Shown here in pieces: positions 1-11,989 of a stretch of DNA of 64,000 bases. Below the pieces are notes generated by a model. The model had not been told where the DNA came from. It saw only the letters and a list, made by a program, of their open reading frames with translations, and searched no databases. The translations under genes were made by a program, and so were the position numbers. This DNA comes from Davidsoniella eucalypti (taxonomy: Eukaryota; Ascomycota; Sordariomycetes; Microascales; Ceratocystidaceae): NCBI GenBank assembly GCA_004009845.1, contig RMBW01000025.1, positions 275,249 to 339,248 of the forward strand. Reading direction: 5' to 3'. Each line of letters begins with the position of its first letter. Position 1 is the first letter of the stretch.

Positions 1-1593
1 TGGAATCTCGCTGGACTACAGGCTGTGCAGTTCCAATTGCACTAGTGGCAGTAAGTCGATAAGTTGGCGTAGAAGTCGGAGACAAAGTCGTAAATATGAA
101 AGACACACAGAATATTGTGTGTTTTCGGCAGGAATGCGCACGGCGGGGCTTAGAGTAGAAAATAGAGAATGGTGATAATTCTCGAAGGGCGTATGGAATT
201 TGAATAGCGAGATAGAAGAAAAAGAAGGACAGGAGTTGGGAATAGCCTCAGATGCCAACAACTCGAAATAGCAATAAAGCAAGCCAGGCACTTTTCCCTT
301 CGAAATGAGTGTAACGCCTGAAAACAGGCTGGTGGATATCGAACGCAAAGAGGGCGGACGAGATGAAGCTCGGGAAAGGGGTGGTGAGGCGAGGCAGCGA
401 GGTTGAAAAGAAAAGAAAAGAAGAAAAAGAAGAAGAAGAAAAAGAGAGGAAAATAGTGAGGAAAATAGAAACGGCAGGAGACCAGATGTGGAGTGGTGAC
501 TTGCCAGCCAAGGCAAGAAGACGCTGGAGGATCAACGATCTGGGAAGGGGCACCCCTAGCAGCGCCAGTAGCGGAAACTACCAGCATAACAGCCAGCCAG
601 CCAAACCAAACCAAGCCGACAGCCGATAGATAGTCAGTCTTGCTCTTCTCTTCTTTTCCTCTCTATCTTGTGCTATCAAGTGTCTGTAGTATCAACGGCT
701 AGCTACTGGGCGCCGCAAAGAAGGACCGCTTAGAGTATTGCATGGGGGCTAACATGGCACTACACCAGAGCAGTCAGGGGGTGTTGCTGGGGGTGGGTGT
801 TTGTATGTATAAGGCACGCTGAGCAATCCCAAGGTCACTCGTCATATAAACTTCGCGGAGACGATACCTCGCACCGCTACCGAGACCGGGGTGGGATTTC
901 TTTCTTTCCAGAGTTCGAATCATGCAGGTACAGACGCCTGTCGTCTCGTAATACACCCATATTTTTCTGAGCCTTAGCCTACTCACGATGGCTTCTTTCG
1001 TCTCTTACTGCTCGCTTCTGGCGTCTGACTTTTACCCAAATTCTTACTCTTTGGTTATCGAGAAAACAACCCAGTGGTGGCGCCTGCAAGAAATCCGGGC
1101 TTAGAATCACGATCTTTCCCATCTCGGACGAGTTGGGCGTGCTTTCCTGTTCTGGTTTGCTACGGTTTTGTTTCCCTGCCTTGTTTTCTCTTCGGCTTGC
1201 CATCTTTGTACATATGTATGATGCTATTTGCTAGCTTGTAGTCGAATGTGGCAACTGCCTGACTTACAAGAATTGAGAAGACTGACTAAGCCCAGAAGAT
1301 TCTATTAACTACAAATTCCATCGCTCTTTTTCTGTGACATCACCGCAAGAGTTCTCGATCGATTCGATCTCTACTGTGTGAATTTCTCTTGTTCTGTACT
1401 CTTTTCGTTGATTTCTTTGTATCACACTTGGCCATTACTACCAATTTTCACTGACGGTCGATCATTCTCCATACATATAGGAGGCATTATAGCTGCATTA
1501 ACCCATCCTAGACACTATGAGGACTATTCGAGTCACTTAACCCTATACTTGCTGATTGTGCTTTGTTGTAACCTTTACTCTTGTAATCCTCAG
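1..1593. other. Intergenic, no supportable gene
   Basis: No reading frame here has protein-like composition. The plus strand is purine-rich at about 363-470 (AAG/GAA runs), so the minus strand is pyrimidine-rich there. In fungi such CT-rich stretches often lie in promoters or leaders, so this could belong to a minus-strand gene whose coding part lies left of base 1. That is inference. Overlapping short ORFs on both strands look like by-products of the biased composition. Confidence 0.4.
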
Positions 1594-1790
1594 GGGGTAC
1601 CTTTGAGTTCATGGTGCTTCCTCCTTTGTCCAAAGACGAAAAAATCCCCTTCTTCGTGGGGTTTCAAGAACGACCAGCACATATCACCAATGTCGCTGTC
1701 TATTATCTCGAATCTATTGATTTATTTCATGATGCACCGTTTTGTGAGGCCTTGAGCCTGTTTTCTCACCTCTCGAGGGCAACATTTTGA
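1594..1790 (+). pseudogene. Degenerate terminal exon of an unrecognised gene (copy 1)
   Basis: A frame opens just after a possible splice acceptor (CCTCAG, ending at 1593) and runs to TGA at 1788-1790. Its first part contains LPPLSKDE, then FVGFQERPAHI. A minus-strand segment at 36554-36707 encodes a closely similar peptide (PPPLSKDE, VVGFQERPAHI), which is why I treat it as coding-derived. No upstream exon or start codon can be supported, and I do not recognise the family. It could be the last exon of a decayed gene or part of a repeat. Confidence 0.35.
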
Positions 1791-4700
1791 AGGTTCCAGT
1801 TGGCCGACATCTTCGGCTCTTCGTGTTGTGCTTTGCACTTCCTGTGTTTTCTAACAACCTACCAGGGGCACGACTGTGAAGAAAGTTTAGCTTGACCCCT
1901 CCCCGACGCTGACCTCGCCTGTCTCCTTGAGCACTGGTCTTTTCAGTGAAGAAACAAGTTTAGCCAGGCCAGCCTTCTCCACTGCTTCCCAAGCGAAGTT
2001 TGTTCTTGATTTCTGTGTTTTTTTTGTAATTTTTTTTTTACAGTAACTTGATTTCGTTAGTCTCTATGCCAACTTCAATAGCGAAGAATCTTCTTTCCTA
2101 TAAGCCTCATTCTCCGCAGGTCTCCTGATCCTTAGCTAGTTAGTGAGTCTAGGTCTATCTGAGGGACCCAGGAACGAAATTAAGAATCCTCCATCTTCTG
2201 CATAATAACCAACTGCGTCCAGGGGTGTAGGCCGACGCATTCTGGTCTTTTTTTGCTAGCACAGCCTCACAGCCTATACTACAGAACCCCGTGCACTGAA
2301 GTTCGCTGTTCGCCGCTATATTTCCTCCCGACTAAAGCGAAACTACTAATCTACATTGTATCTGTACATAGCAAATGGTTTACTACGATGGAGACCCGAA
2401 CATGCAACATGAATAGCATTTTGATGGGCTATGGGAGTATACCACTGTTGTCTTATCTTGTATATCCTAACAAGTATGCTGGCGAGCTGCTTCGTCTACA
2501 AAAATCAAACAATACTTGCTCGCCAACCCCAAACATGACGCTGAACTAAGCAGTTTAACAGGCGGAAATAAGGAAGAAGAAATTTCGCTCTAGTTGTCAG
2601 CGGCATCTCTATGGCACGATGTAGTCTTTTGGTCTTAAAATAGGTACGCGCAATCGCCAACAATACGATGAGTTTACAGGACAATATACCACCTTCTACA
2701 GTATAAATTTATTATCTTGATGGAACAGTTTAATTCATCGTGAACATATATCAATAACTAAACTTATTTGTATGTGCTGTAGCAAAACAATCGAACTGGA
2801 CGTCAAGTGCACATCAAAACTTCTATAGCCGCAAGATACTCCTTCTCCTATCCATCGCGCAAAGTAAAGTACTGAAATATACTGCTGTATTGTATGTATA
2901 TTTCATAGAATCAGTCATTATAACCCACGTACGGCACAGTATACCCGAGCGACTTTAGAAACATAGAGGAACACACTATCCCCACCCAAGTTGCACTATT
3001 ATGTGGATGATATGAGAAGTCCACTCGAAGCTGAAATGCAGATTTGTATATCAATATGCCATTGTAATGCAAGAGAGTTCCGTGATACCAATGCTACAGT
3101 AAAGGGACGAGCAGAGAGTTTTGAGTTTGCAGAAGAGGAGATTAACCAGCAGCAAATGGGTTAGAATGTCTCTCTCACAGGCCCTTCTACAGCAAGCCCG
3201 CTAGTTCTAAACTGAATTCATTGGGGAGCCAGAAGGGGCTTGCTAGACGGCCGCAAAACAGCAAGGACGAATCCCAGTCCTGGAGCTCTACCGAAATGAG
3301 ATGGAAAGGCAAATACTAACACATCCTAGGCTAAGTATGATCCAATGACCACGAGTTTGAGAAACTCGGCCAATCACACAGAGGTGCCTGGGCGCTAGCG
3401 TTGCAGTGGCCGCATCGTGGTCAGATACACAGGTGGTATTGACAAGGGCCGTACTAACCGCCCTCTTGATGTGAGGTTAAACAACTAATATTGCTGATAC
3501 CTACGAAGGGGTGCTTAAATACTCTCAAAGCACAGAGTGAGTGTGCAACAGATGCATGAAGGAAGAAGAAGTGAGATAAAAGAAAATATAGATTGAGCCC
3601 TTTTGACATTATATTCTAGCCGTCGTGCTCCAATGCACTGTTTCTGCCCAAAACACAAGCTTGTTCCTTTTATATTCAGTACTTGACTGGCTTTCCGGTG
3701 TAGTTTGACAGGAGGACTAGGCTTGGCAGCTGGTTAGTGTGTCCTCGTATTGTTCTCGCAGCATTTGTTTTTAGCAACACAAACGTGATCAAATCTTTTC
3801 TTAGTTGTCGTCGCTTTTGGGATAAGACACCTAGTTGAAAAAGCAAACATTCAATACTGAGCTTACAAGATAGATATGTAGAATGGAAAAGAAAGAAAAA
3901 GCTAGTGTGCTCTTAAATTCCATGTCAGTTTGTGTAAAGGCGGCTTAGTGGATAAAATTACGCCGTGGTTTAAACTCAAAATCAACCAAAAGCTGCTAAG
4001 AGAAAATAATACAAAAACCAATCGAATAACATTGATTGGAAAAATATAAAGGGATACTTTTTTCTTCTTTTTTTGCATTAGAAACAAAAACTTCCGAAAC
4101 TCGCCCTATAGAAGGAACATCCAAGATCAATTTTAAAAGAATAGCGTAAAGCAAGAAACAGCATAAGAATAAAGGGAGGCGTTTATGCTCTTAATTTGGA
4201 CTTGAATACTATTAAATATAGCCTCGACACACCTAATTAGGGCTGCTGATATCGACAAACCCTAACCCTTCTAACTGTTCACTCTCAAATGCCAAGGGTG
4301 ACTGTATTTGCCTTTTTTGTATCTTGATTTTTACTTGTTGTTTAGTAAGATGTTATGTTCCTGACACTAAACTAGTTTAGGTATAGTAAAAAGCCACTCA
4401 TTTTCAAAGTCTTTGGAAATTGAGGCTCTTTCTCTACGCGAGAAAAAAAAAGAAAGAAAAAATACCTGATTGAAAAGTGTCCGACAAACAAGCCACGCTG
4501 ATCTACCTGACAGTCACATTTATTGACCTCTTGACCTCTTTTTTTCTTATTTTTTTCTCAGGCCGCTATATATATATACTAATGTGTTTTCCTTGCATCA
4601 TAAGCCACTGAAAACTTTGGGCCTGAGAGTGCCTGAGAGCTATTGTGACTGTGATATCTGTTCAAGACCTAATAACGCTGATGTGATCAAACAATGGCAT

Positions 4701-6488
4701 GCAAACTATCTCGATTGCTGCATATCTTCAACTAGGAAAATACAGTAATAGGATGAAGCTAAGTCTGAATAAAGAGCAAAAAGAAACCTATTGAGATTGG
4801 CACACATTCCTGGCTCGTTGCTATGGCTGGGGTTTTTGTTTTTTTTCTTCCACTTTGTGTACTTCATAGCTAAACATGGGAAAATGGATTTCGACGGCAT
4901 TGATAACAAATAATGTAGTGGTCAATGCATTGACAGGACTCTCTGAGAGTCTATTTTCTCCTATCTCATAGAACTTTCAGAGAGCAGATCAATTCTTCGG
5001 AGTGCGGACGAGGGCCTACCGATTTCTATTGGCAAGGAATCTCGTTTATTGGGCTTCACCGGTAAGATAAGATCATCAATCTAAAAAAGCGGCCGTTCTT
5101 CAGAGAATGTCGCTCATGGCATATTTGCTGATCATAGCTTTGTCGTCTGCACTATGTGGATATCCGGCTTGCCCGTGCCCTTCTTGTGCTCTCCGGAGAA
5201 GAAAAAGAATGCTGGCCCTCTTCTGCCGATAGTGCTAATTAATCAAACGAAAACTAGCAGCTGGTCATTGCTTTCAAAGTGATAAGACACGCTTATGATC
5301 AATGCTTCTCCTTCTCTTTTCTTCTTGTCTCGCTAGAAAGAAACGACAAGCCAGGCTTCGCGTTCTTGTTTATGATCAGATGAATGAGGAAAGCAGAGAA
5401 AACATTGAATAAAACTAGCTTTGTCCCCAGACATGAATCTCTCCAACCCCAAGAAGTAGGACATAAAAGAGAAAGGCTGTGCTCTGTCTCTTTCAAATCG
5501 TATAGACGCGTATATAAAATGCTTGAAGCTTACAATGCAGCAATTGCCTACCGTGGGCAACGAGCAACTAGGGTGCCGACCCTAAACTGACCTTGCTTCA
5601 ATACCAACGTCGATCTATCGTATAATGCTAGCAATTACAAGATGAGTATACCAGAGGAAACCAGTGCCAGGGGCAAGATAGAAGACAAGACTTCCCAGGA
5701 AGGCAATAGAAAGAGAGGGGGAGAAAGAAAGAGCGTGACGAGCGTGGCAATTGTGATGATGATATGGTACCTGGATGATTCGCTCTTATCAGTTTTATGG
5801 AAAGTCCTGGTCCCCAGCAAAGACCAAAAGAGCCCTTTTGCGTCGTCATGTTACATATCAGATATCATGACATGATATTAGAAACATGGTAGCAAGTAGC
5901 TGAGCCAATGGCGCATATCTCGTTGATGGCCAGACAATTACCTTTGTCTCACTGGCTGGCGTTCACATCCGGGAAGTTGAGCCTACTCCACAAAGAGAAC
6001 AGAAATTGAACAATAAAAGCCACAGATACACTCAATTACACATAGTAATATTGGAACAACAAAAAAAGAAAGACATGGACTACAAATCAGCCTCATGGAA
6101 GGCGCCCTGAGACGAAACGCCTGTGTGGGAAAAAAAAAGTACTATCTAGATATATGGAAGATCAAGTATAGTCCTTGTTGGGAACATGATGGGCTTTAAA
6201 CGATGGCTGGAAGGCACGCCTCAAGTCTCATTCATGATCATGTTGTCTTGAAAGAAGCCATACAAATTGGTGAGTAAATCACTTTATTGCTTGTGCCGTA
6301 TCTCGTAGCTGGAGTTCTTAATGAACATCCTGTTTTCCCGTTCCCGTTTCCTTTACAGGTGTACGATCCTCCATATTTTATACTAAACAGAGCCTCTTTT
6401 CTCTCTTTGTTACCCCCTCTCTTCTTCCTCTTCAACTGGCCCCGAATAGAAAAAAAAAAGAAAGAAAAAAAGACCACTTAGTCCATGT
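1791..6488. other. Long AT-rich intergenic region
   Basis: I see no gene in these 4.7 kb. Frames are short and often begin at non-ATG codons, homopolymer T and A runs are frequent, and no conserved motif appears. A single two-unit telomere-like motif (AAACCCTAACCC, near 4258) is too short to mean anything. The last few hundred bases lie downstream of the helicase stop codon and probably include its 3' UTR. Confidence 0.5.
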
Positions 6489-8658
6489 CTAACCGACGGG
6501 TTTATTGACCCGGTAAAACTCCGGTGCCGCTTCTACCAACCAGTCCATTTCAACCTTCGTGACCTCCCTGATATATGTTTTGTCTTTGGACTCTAGTACT
6601 TCGTGGTAGATCACCCACTCTGCCTGGCGACTGAACATGAGCGAGTTGGGATGTGCGTAGAATACGGATCCAGAGACGTTCTTGAAGGTTCCATCCGGCT
6701 GCATCTTTGCAGCATTGGCGAAGAAACCCGCCGTTAAGCAACGTCGTATCTTTTCACTAATGGCTGCAGACTCACTTGCTGACGGTCGTTGAGGAAGCTG
6801 GTTCTTCTTTTTGTCGTTAAGCTTGTTAGACGCAGCCGCAGAAGCCATTGATACTGTCAGGTACACTGGTTCTATCACGGTAACACCGAACCGCTCCAAC
6901 ATTCCCTTGAGCTGAGAACGTACGCTGACTGCTTTCATTAAGGCCTTGTAGTTGAGATAGTGTTTATGACAGAATTGGGCATCACGACGACCCACTGTGA
7001 CAAATGCCACGTAGACATTAAGAAGAGTCAGATGATCACCTTCATCGGCCGCAAATAACCGCCGTGCCTCTTCCATGGCCTTGCGTTCGTTATCGTGGAC
7101 AATCCAAATGTTGCCGCCCAGGCTAGTCATAGCGGCTATTGTCAACATCTCACTGAGGCAGTTGGAATCCGGTGCAGCAAGAAGGGCACGCGCCGTCATG
7201 GCATCGAGTGCGAGTTCGGCCATGCGAAGACCGAGTGGCCGGGTTAGCTTAGCGGAATCATCAAGAGCTCCGAGTGCGAATAGAAGTTCCAGCGCAGAAG
7301 CCATTTGGGCCGCCGGTGGGGGGCTAAGGAAGTTGAACCGTAGGACATTGTCAATACCGAGTGCTTTAAGTTGTAGAATAACTGGTGCTAGGTTGGTGCG
7401 CTGGATATCCGGTGTGCTAGATTCGGGAAGTTCTTGATAGGCTGATTCCGGGTAGAGGCGATAGCACTTTCCAGGCCTAACACGACCAGCACGGCCAGCT
7501 CGTTGCATAGCGGAGGCTTTCGAAGTTGGTACAGGAATCAAAGATTCGATACGTGTGACGGGGTCATAGTAGCGTTGCTTGACAAAGCCGCAGTCGATCA
7601 CATAGACGATACCGTCGATGGTGAGAGATGCTTCGGCGATATTGGTAGCGAAGACGACCTTGCGCGTGTCTGCTGGTGTCTTGTCGAAGATGAGCATCTG
7701 TAGCTCGGTCGACAAACCAGCGTAAAGAGGAAGCGCGATAAGTTTGGTCGTGACATCTGTGAGGCGTTCAGTCCCCTCTAGCACTGCGTCTACTGCCCTG
7801 TCGATTTCATCTCGACCTGTCAAGAATACGAGAATGTCACCACTTGGCTCAGTTGCGTGGATATTGAGCACGGTTTTGACTGCCCTCTCGACGTAATCTT
7901 CTGTGGGCTCTTCTAGATAGTATGTGTTGATGGGGTATGTGCGCCCTTCGATACTGACGATGCGACCAATAGGCTTTTCAGGAGCGGTTTCCTTGGTGTT
8001 CAAGGCTCCGTTTGGCAAAGTCTCGAAGAACCTGAGAAACTGCTGGGCCTGGAGAGTGGCACTACTAATTATTATGCGGAGTTCTGGCCGCTTCTGACGA
8101 ATTTTCTTCAGTAGTCCCAGAAGAATGTCAGTACTCAATGAGCGCTCATGAGCCTCATCAACCATGATGACAGAGTACTTTGAAAGCAATGGATCCATCA
8201 AAGCTTCTCTAATAAGTAAGCCATCCGTCATGAACTTGATGCGCGTGGCTTCGGAGGTTTCATCCTCGAAACGCACTGCATAGCCGACTTCTTTGCCAAT
8301 TTGGCAGCCAACCTCTTGGGCCACTCTTATGGCGATGGTTGTGGCAGCTACGCGCCGTGGCTGTTTGGTAGTTAGTACTAAAGGCTTTGTTTTCTTTGTT
8401 TTCTTTGTTTTGTCTAATATGCTGGCGAGAACATACCTGAGTGATTACTATCATCTTTCCATCTTGACACCAGCCACCGTGATACAGAAACTGAGGCAGC
8501 TGTGTGGTCTTTCCAGAACCAGTCTGGCCAATCAAAATGGTCACCGGATATGTCTCGACCACATAGAGAAGAGAGTCATGGTGCTTTGATATCGGAAGGA
8601 GTCCGGTGGGCTTGTGAAGAGCTGGAATGAATGATGCATTTAGATCAAAGTCGCCCAT
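6489..8658 (-). CDS. DEAH-box RNA helicase, DHX35-like
   Basis: CDS complement(join(6489..8360,8437..8658)), 697 residues. It is an ATP-dependent RNA helicase of the DEAH/RHA group, closest in layout to DHX35, a spliceosome-associated helicase found in animals and filamentous fungi; it probably acts on nuclear RNA. Visible motifs: Walker A GQTGSGKT (44-51), ITQPRRVAA across the exon junction (72-79), DEAH (142-145), SAT (174-176), TNIAEAS before a helicase C domain, and QRAGRAGR (360-367). HA2 and OB-fold regions follow, ending in an SGSVFYAHPNS-type segment. The 76-bp intron (8361-8436) has GTATGT and ACAG ends and restores the TQ-PRR motif. The start is the ATG at 8658; the open frame further upstream reaches only a TTG. 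The N-terminus is shorter than in human DHX35, so a missed first exon is possible. It shares a promoter region with the divergent glutathione reductase gene. Confidence 0.93.
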
Positions 8659-9643
8659 GATGACTAAGGGTACAGTAAGGGTTGCCCTTGGGGTACAACT
8701 TGATGGGAGCCACTTTCTCAAGTAAACAGCTGCATGAAAAGACGAAAAACCCCCTACGGTTTAAAAGTTTTATCGAGAAAAATAAACTTATCGTTCTTAT
8801 TGGTGATAGTTGATGGCCGTGTTGGAGTTGAAATTGCTGTGGTTTTCATGAACCGCATAGGCTGTCAAACGCGATTTGACTAAGCAACCCTTATATAACC
8901 CTAATACTACATACTCGTATGTAAAAAATTCGTTAATGTTGACTAAAATGGCCATACTGTTGTCCGTTTTTATTATAAGGGAAACTTAGAAGCTTCTTAT
9001 CAGGAATTTATAACAAGAGATGATGCCATTTTGCATTGCAATGCCATGTATAGACATTAGTAAGACTCTTAGCCACTAGATGCGGTCACATCGCGCATGT
9101 GTAGGTTGCCGGTTGCGATTGCGACTGCTGACTGCATATGCTGACATGCTTGAAGTACATACATAGAAGTAATTGCATGCCAAGTCATGGTCACTTAAAC
9201 ATCAACGTCAACACGATATCGGTATATTGTCGCCTAGAAGCTGACAAATTGATGGCCGGATGATAGTCGGCGATTTCGCGGACCAAAGTTCCCCCAGCCG
9301 ACGTCAACTGCCCGCCAATCGCCGAGCATTTCAATGATCAAAAAAGAGTGTATAATATGCGGTAAAATCAGACTCGGGGACCGGATTCGATTCAAAATCT
9401 AGTCAAAAATCGAAATAAATGTAATTAATTGTCGCATTCTTCTAGAATTAAGTGACTTCTCTCATCGACTAATCAATCACTGACAAACAACAACGACCAG
9501 ACTCGAATCGGGTTACTTTTCCGTTTGCGCTACAACGTACCAAAATCGTAGGTACCTCTTTTTTTTCCCCGATCTGGCGCCTACCCCTCCAAATCCGCCC
9601 ACAGCCAAATCCAACTCCGTCTATCTATGTATTTTGCTGGGCG

Positions 9644-9651
9644 TTATATAA
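9644..9651 (+). promoter_or_regulatory. Upstream TATA-like element of glutathione reductase
   Basis: TTATATAA lies 84-91 bp before the ATG at 9735. Initiation about 30 bp downstream would give transcripts that include this first ATG. Confidence 0.4.
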
Positions 9652-9690
9652 GCCTATTGTTCTTCCTACCGTAACGCAACCTCTCCCTCT

Positions 9691-9700
9691 ATATAAAAGC
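9691..9700 (+). promoter_or_regulatory. Proximal TATA box of glutathione reductase
   Basis: TATATAAAAG lies only 35-44 bp before the first ATG (9735). Transcripts starting ~30 bp downstream would have almost no leader before 9735 and might be translated from the second ATG at 9840 instead. Confidence 0.5.
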
Positions 9701-9734
9701 AGACTCTTCTTCTGCCTTTGTTCGCACATTCCTC

Positions 9735-11345
9735 ATGCGCATCCCCATTCTTTCGTCTCTGTCTTACTCAACAGCCAGAACTTCTCCTCCGTACCGACTT
9801 GCCAGCATCTCTCGACACCTTTCATATTCTGCACGCATCATGGCTCCCATCAGCAAGGAAACCGACTTTCTCGTCATTGGCGGTGGAAGCGGCGGTCTTG
9901 GCGCTGCCCGCATGGCCGCCTCAAAGTATGGCGTCAAGGCCATGATCGTCGAGGGTAGCAGACTCGGCGGCACCTGCGTCAATGTTGGGTAAGCAAAAGC
10001 TCAATAGAACCCTGCTATTATTGCTCCCCAGAGCTTCTCTTTGAGCTTCGATTTAGCTAACATATATGCTTTGCTTGTATCTAGTTGTGTTCCCAAGAAG
10101 GTCACCTTCAACGCCGCCTTCATCGCCGATACTATCAAAGAGGCCAAGTCCTATGGCTTCTCCTACAGCCAAACTGCCCCCTTCGACTGGGAGACCTTCA
10201 AGGCTAAGCGCGACGCCTACATTGTGCGCCTGAACGGAATCTACGAGCGTAACCTGGCCAAGGATGAGGTCGAGTATGTCGCTGGCTGGGGTAAGCTTGT
10301 GTCTAAGAATGAAGTTGAAATCACTCAGAATGACGGCACCAAGTCTGTCGTGCGTGCTAAGAAGATACTGATTGCTGTCGGTGGAAACCCGTCGCCCCCC
10401 CCTGACATCCCTGGTAGCGAGCTCGGCATCAACAGTAACGGCTTCTTCGATATCTCTAAGCAACCTAAGAAGGTCGCCATTGTTGGTTCTGGTTATATTG
10501 GCGTTGAGTTCGCCGGTGTTTTCAACGCCCTGGGTACTGAGACGCACATGTTCATTCGCCACGACACCTTCCTGCGCAATTTCGACCCCATGATCCAGGA
10601 GAACATGACCAAGGAGTACGAGCGCATCGGTATCAACATGCACAAGAGAACCAACTTGACCAAGGTTGAGAAGGATGCCGACGGAGCTCTGACTCTGACC
10701 TACAAAAGCGATGATGGCAGTGAGGCTACTGATACTGGTTACGACCACCTAATTTGGGCCATTGGTCGCCAACCCGCCACCAAGACATTGGGTCTGGAGA
10801 ATGCTGGCGTCAAATCTAACGAGAAGGGCTATATCCTCGCCGATGACTACCAGAACACCAACGTCGAGGACGTCTACGCGCTTGGTGATGTGGTAGGTAA
10901 GGTCGAACTCACCCCTGTTGCTATTGCTGCTGGTCGTCGTCTGGCCCACCGCCTCTTTGGCCCTGAGGAGTTCAAGGCACTGAAGTTGGACTACGGTAAC
11001 ATTCCCTCGGTGGTGTTCTCGCACCCTGAGGTTGGCAGTGTTGGTATGACTGAGCCTGAGGCCATTGAGAAGTTCGGCAAAGACAACATTAAGGTTTACA
11101 AGACTAATTTCACGGCCATGTACTACGCTATGATGGAGCCGGACCAGAAGGGACCGACTAGTTACAAGCTAATTGTGGCGGGCAAGGAGGAGAAGGTTGT
11201 TGGACTACACCTCATGGGACTGGGTAGCGGTGAGATGCTACAAGGCTTTGGTGTTGCTGTCAAGATGGGTGCTACCAAGGCCGACTTTGACAGCTGCGTT
11301 GCTATCCACCCTACGAGTGCCGAAGAGATTGTCACTTTGAAATAG
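9735..11345 (+). CDS. glr1: Glutathione-disulfide reductase
   Basis: CDS join(9735..9988,10085..11345), 504 residues. An FAD/NADPH-dependent homodimeric enzyme that reduces glutathione disulfide to glutathione. Residues 1-35 are rich in Arg, Ser and hydrophobic residues without acids, as in a mitochondrial presequence; the second in-frame ATG (codon 36, base 9840) starts the conserved protein. Motifs: FAD-binding GGGSGG (about 49-54), redox-active disulfide GGTCVNVGC (Cys81/Cys86), an NADPH-binding GSGYIGVE segment, a second FAD contact (YALGDV) and the catalytic HPTSAEE (His493) near the C-terminus. The 96-bp intron (9989-10084) has GTAAGC and CTAG ends and splits the Gly codon between the two active-site cysteines. 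All catalytic parts are present. The symbol follows the yeast gene. Thioredoxin reductase and lipoamide dehydrogenase are excluded by the active-site spacing and C-terminus. Confidence 0.96.
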
Positions 11346-11542
11346 ATATAAAGGGGAAAACAAGATACCCAGCGAAGAAAATATGTATAAAATATAATAT
11401 CGTAATAGTAAATTAAAGAGAGTTAACATGAAAAAAAAAATGGCTTCTGAAACCACGCGCTGGTAATTATTGGATCTAAGGGGTATTGAAAATGCAGTAG
11501 CTTCGACTTGTCGTGAAGATCGTAGACTTGAAAAGATTACAT

Positions 11543-11989
11543 CTATAGGGCCACGCCAGCAACTCCAGCGGCTACAGCACTGGAAAGGATGATAGTGAGG
11601 AGGGAAGTCGTTTGCAGATTGTGAGATGAAGCCGAACCAGAGGTATAGTTAGCGGGATAGTCGCCTTCCTCAATAGGTCCTACAAGTAAAAAAAAGTTCA
11701 AGTTAGCACAAATATACGACTTGCCCGGGTTGGACGTCGTCGACGTACGAATAGTGATGCTAGTGGACAAGCATTCATGGGCCAAATTATCCCACGCAAC
11801 CTCGATGTCGTGGCCGACACAGTATGTGGTGATGTTGCGTAGCACGGCGACTTGGAGCTCGTGGCACACTGCGTAGATGTCAGAGGAATCAGGCTGTTGG
11901 TTGATGGCAGTAGTGAGACAAGCTGGCGCCTTTGCGTAGACAATGTTGGCCAGAGCCATGAAGGAAGTGAGAGCGTAAGTAGTCTTCAT
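11543..11989 (-). CDS. Small secreted GPI-anchored cysteine-containing protein
   Basis: CDS complement(join(11543..11679,11749..11989)), 125 residues. The ATG at 11989 begins a signal peptide (MKTTYALTSFMALANIVYA); the open frame upstream has only a TTG. The mature part has four cysteines (24, 42, 57, 73), N-glycosylation sequons at about 52 and 91, a Ser-rich stretch and a hydrophobic C-terminal tail, as expected for a GPI signal. The intron (11680-11748, 69 bp) has GTACGT, a GCTAAC branch site and TTGTAG; it is a multiple of three and lacks a stop, so retention would add 23 residues in frame. Four cysteines are too few for a CFEM domain (eight). The role is unknown, probably at the cell surface or wall. 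It converges on glutathione reductase with 197 bp between stop codons. Confidence 0.75.
   Translation of the reverse strand: MKTTYALTSFMALANIVYAKAPACLTTAINQQPDSSDIYAVCHELQVAVLRNITTYCVGHDIEVAWDNLAHECLSTSITIRTSTTSNPGKSYICANLNFFLLVGPIEEGDYPANYTSGSASSHNLQTTSLLTIILSSAVAAGVAGVAL

Larger units (their letters stand above)
8659..9734. promoter_or_regulatory. Bidirectional intergenic promoter region, helicase / glutathione reductase
   Basis: The 1.08 kb between two divergent start codons has no supportable ORF. It holds two TGACTAA sequences (8877-8883 and 8940-8946) that resemble fungal AP-1/Yap1 sites. They sit nearer the helicase start (~220-290 bp) than the glutathione reductase start (~790-860 bp). 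Yap1-type control of glutathione reductase is known from yeast; its operation here is only inference. Confidence 0.4.

Noticed and set aside
363..629. Lys/Glu-rich plus-strand ORF
   Set aside because: Product of a polypurine tract; no conserved feature.
10053..10748. 231-codon minus-strand ORF inside glutathione reductase
   Set aside because: Antisense shadow of a clear enzyme; codon bias and motifs belong to the plus strand.
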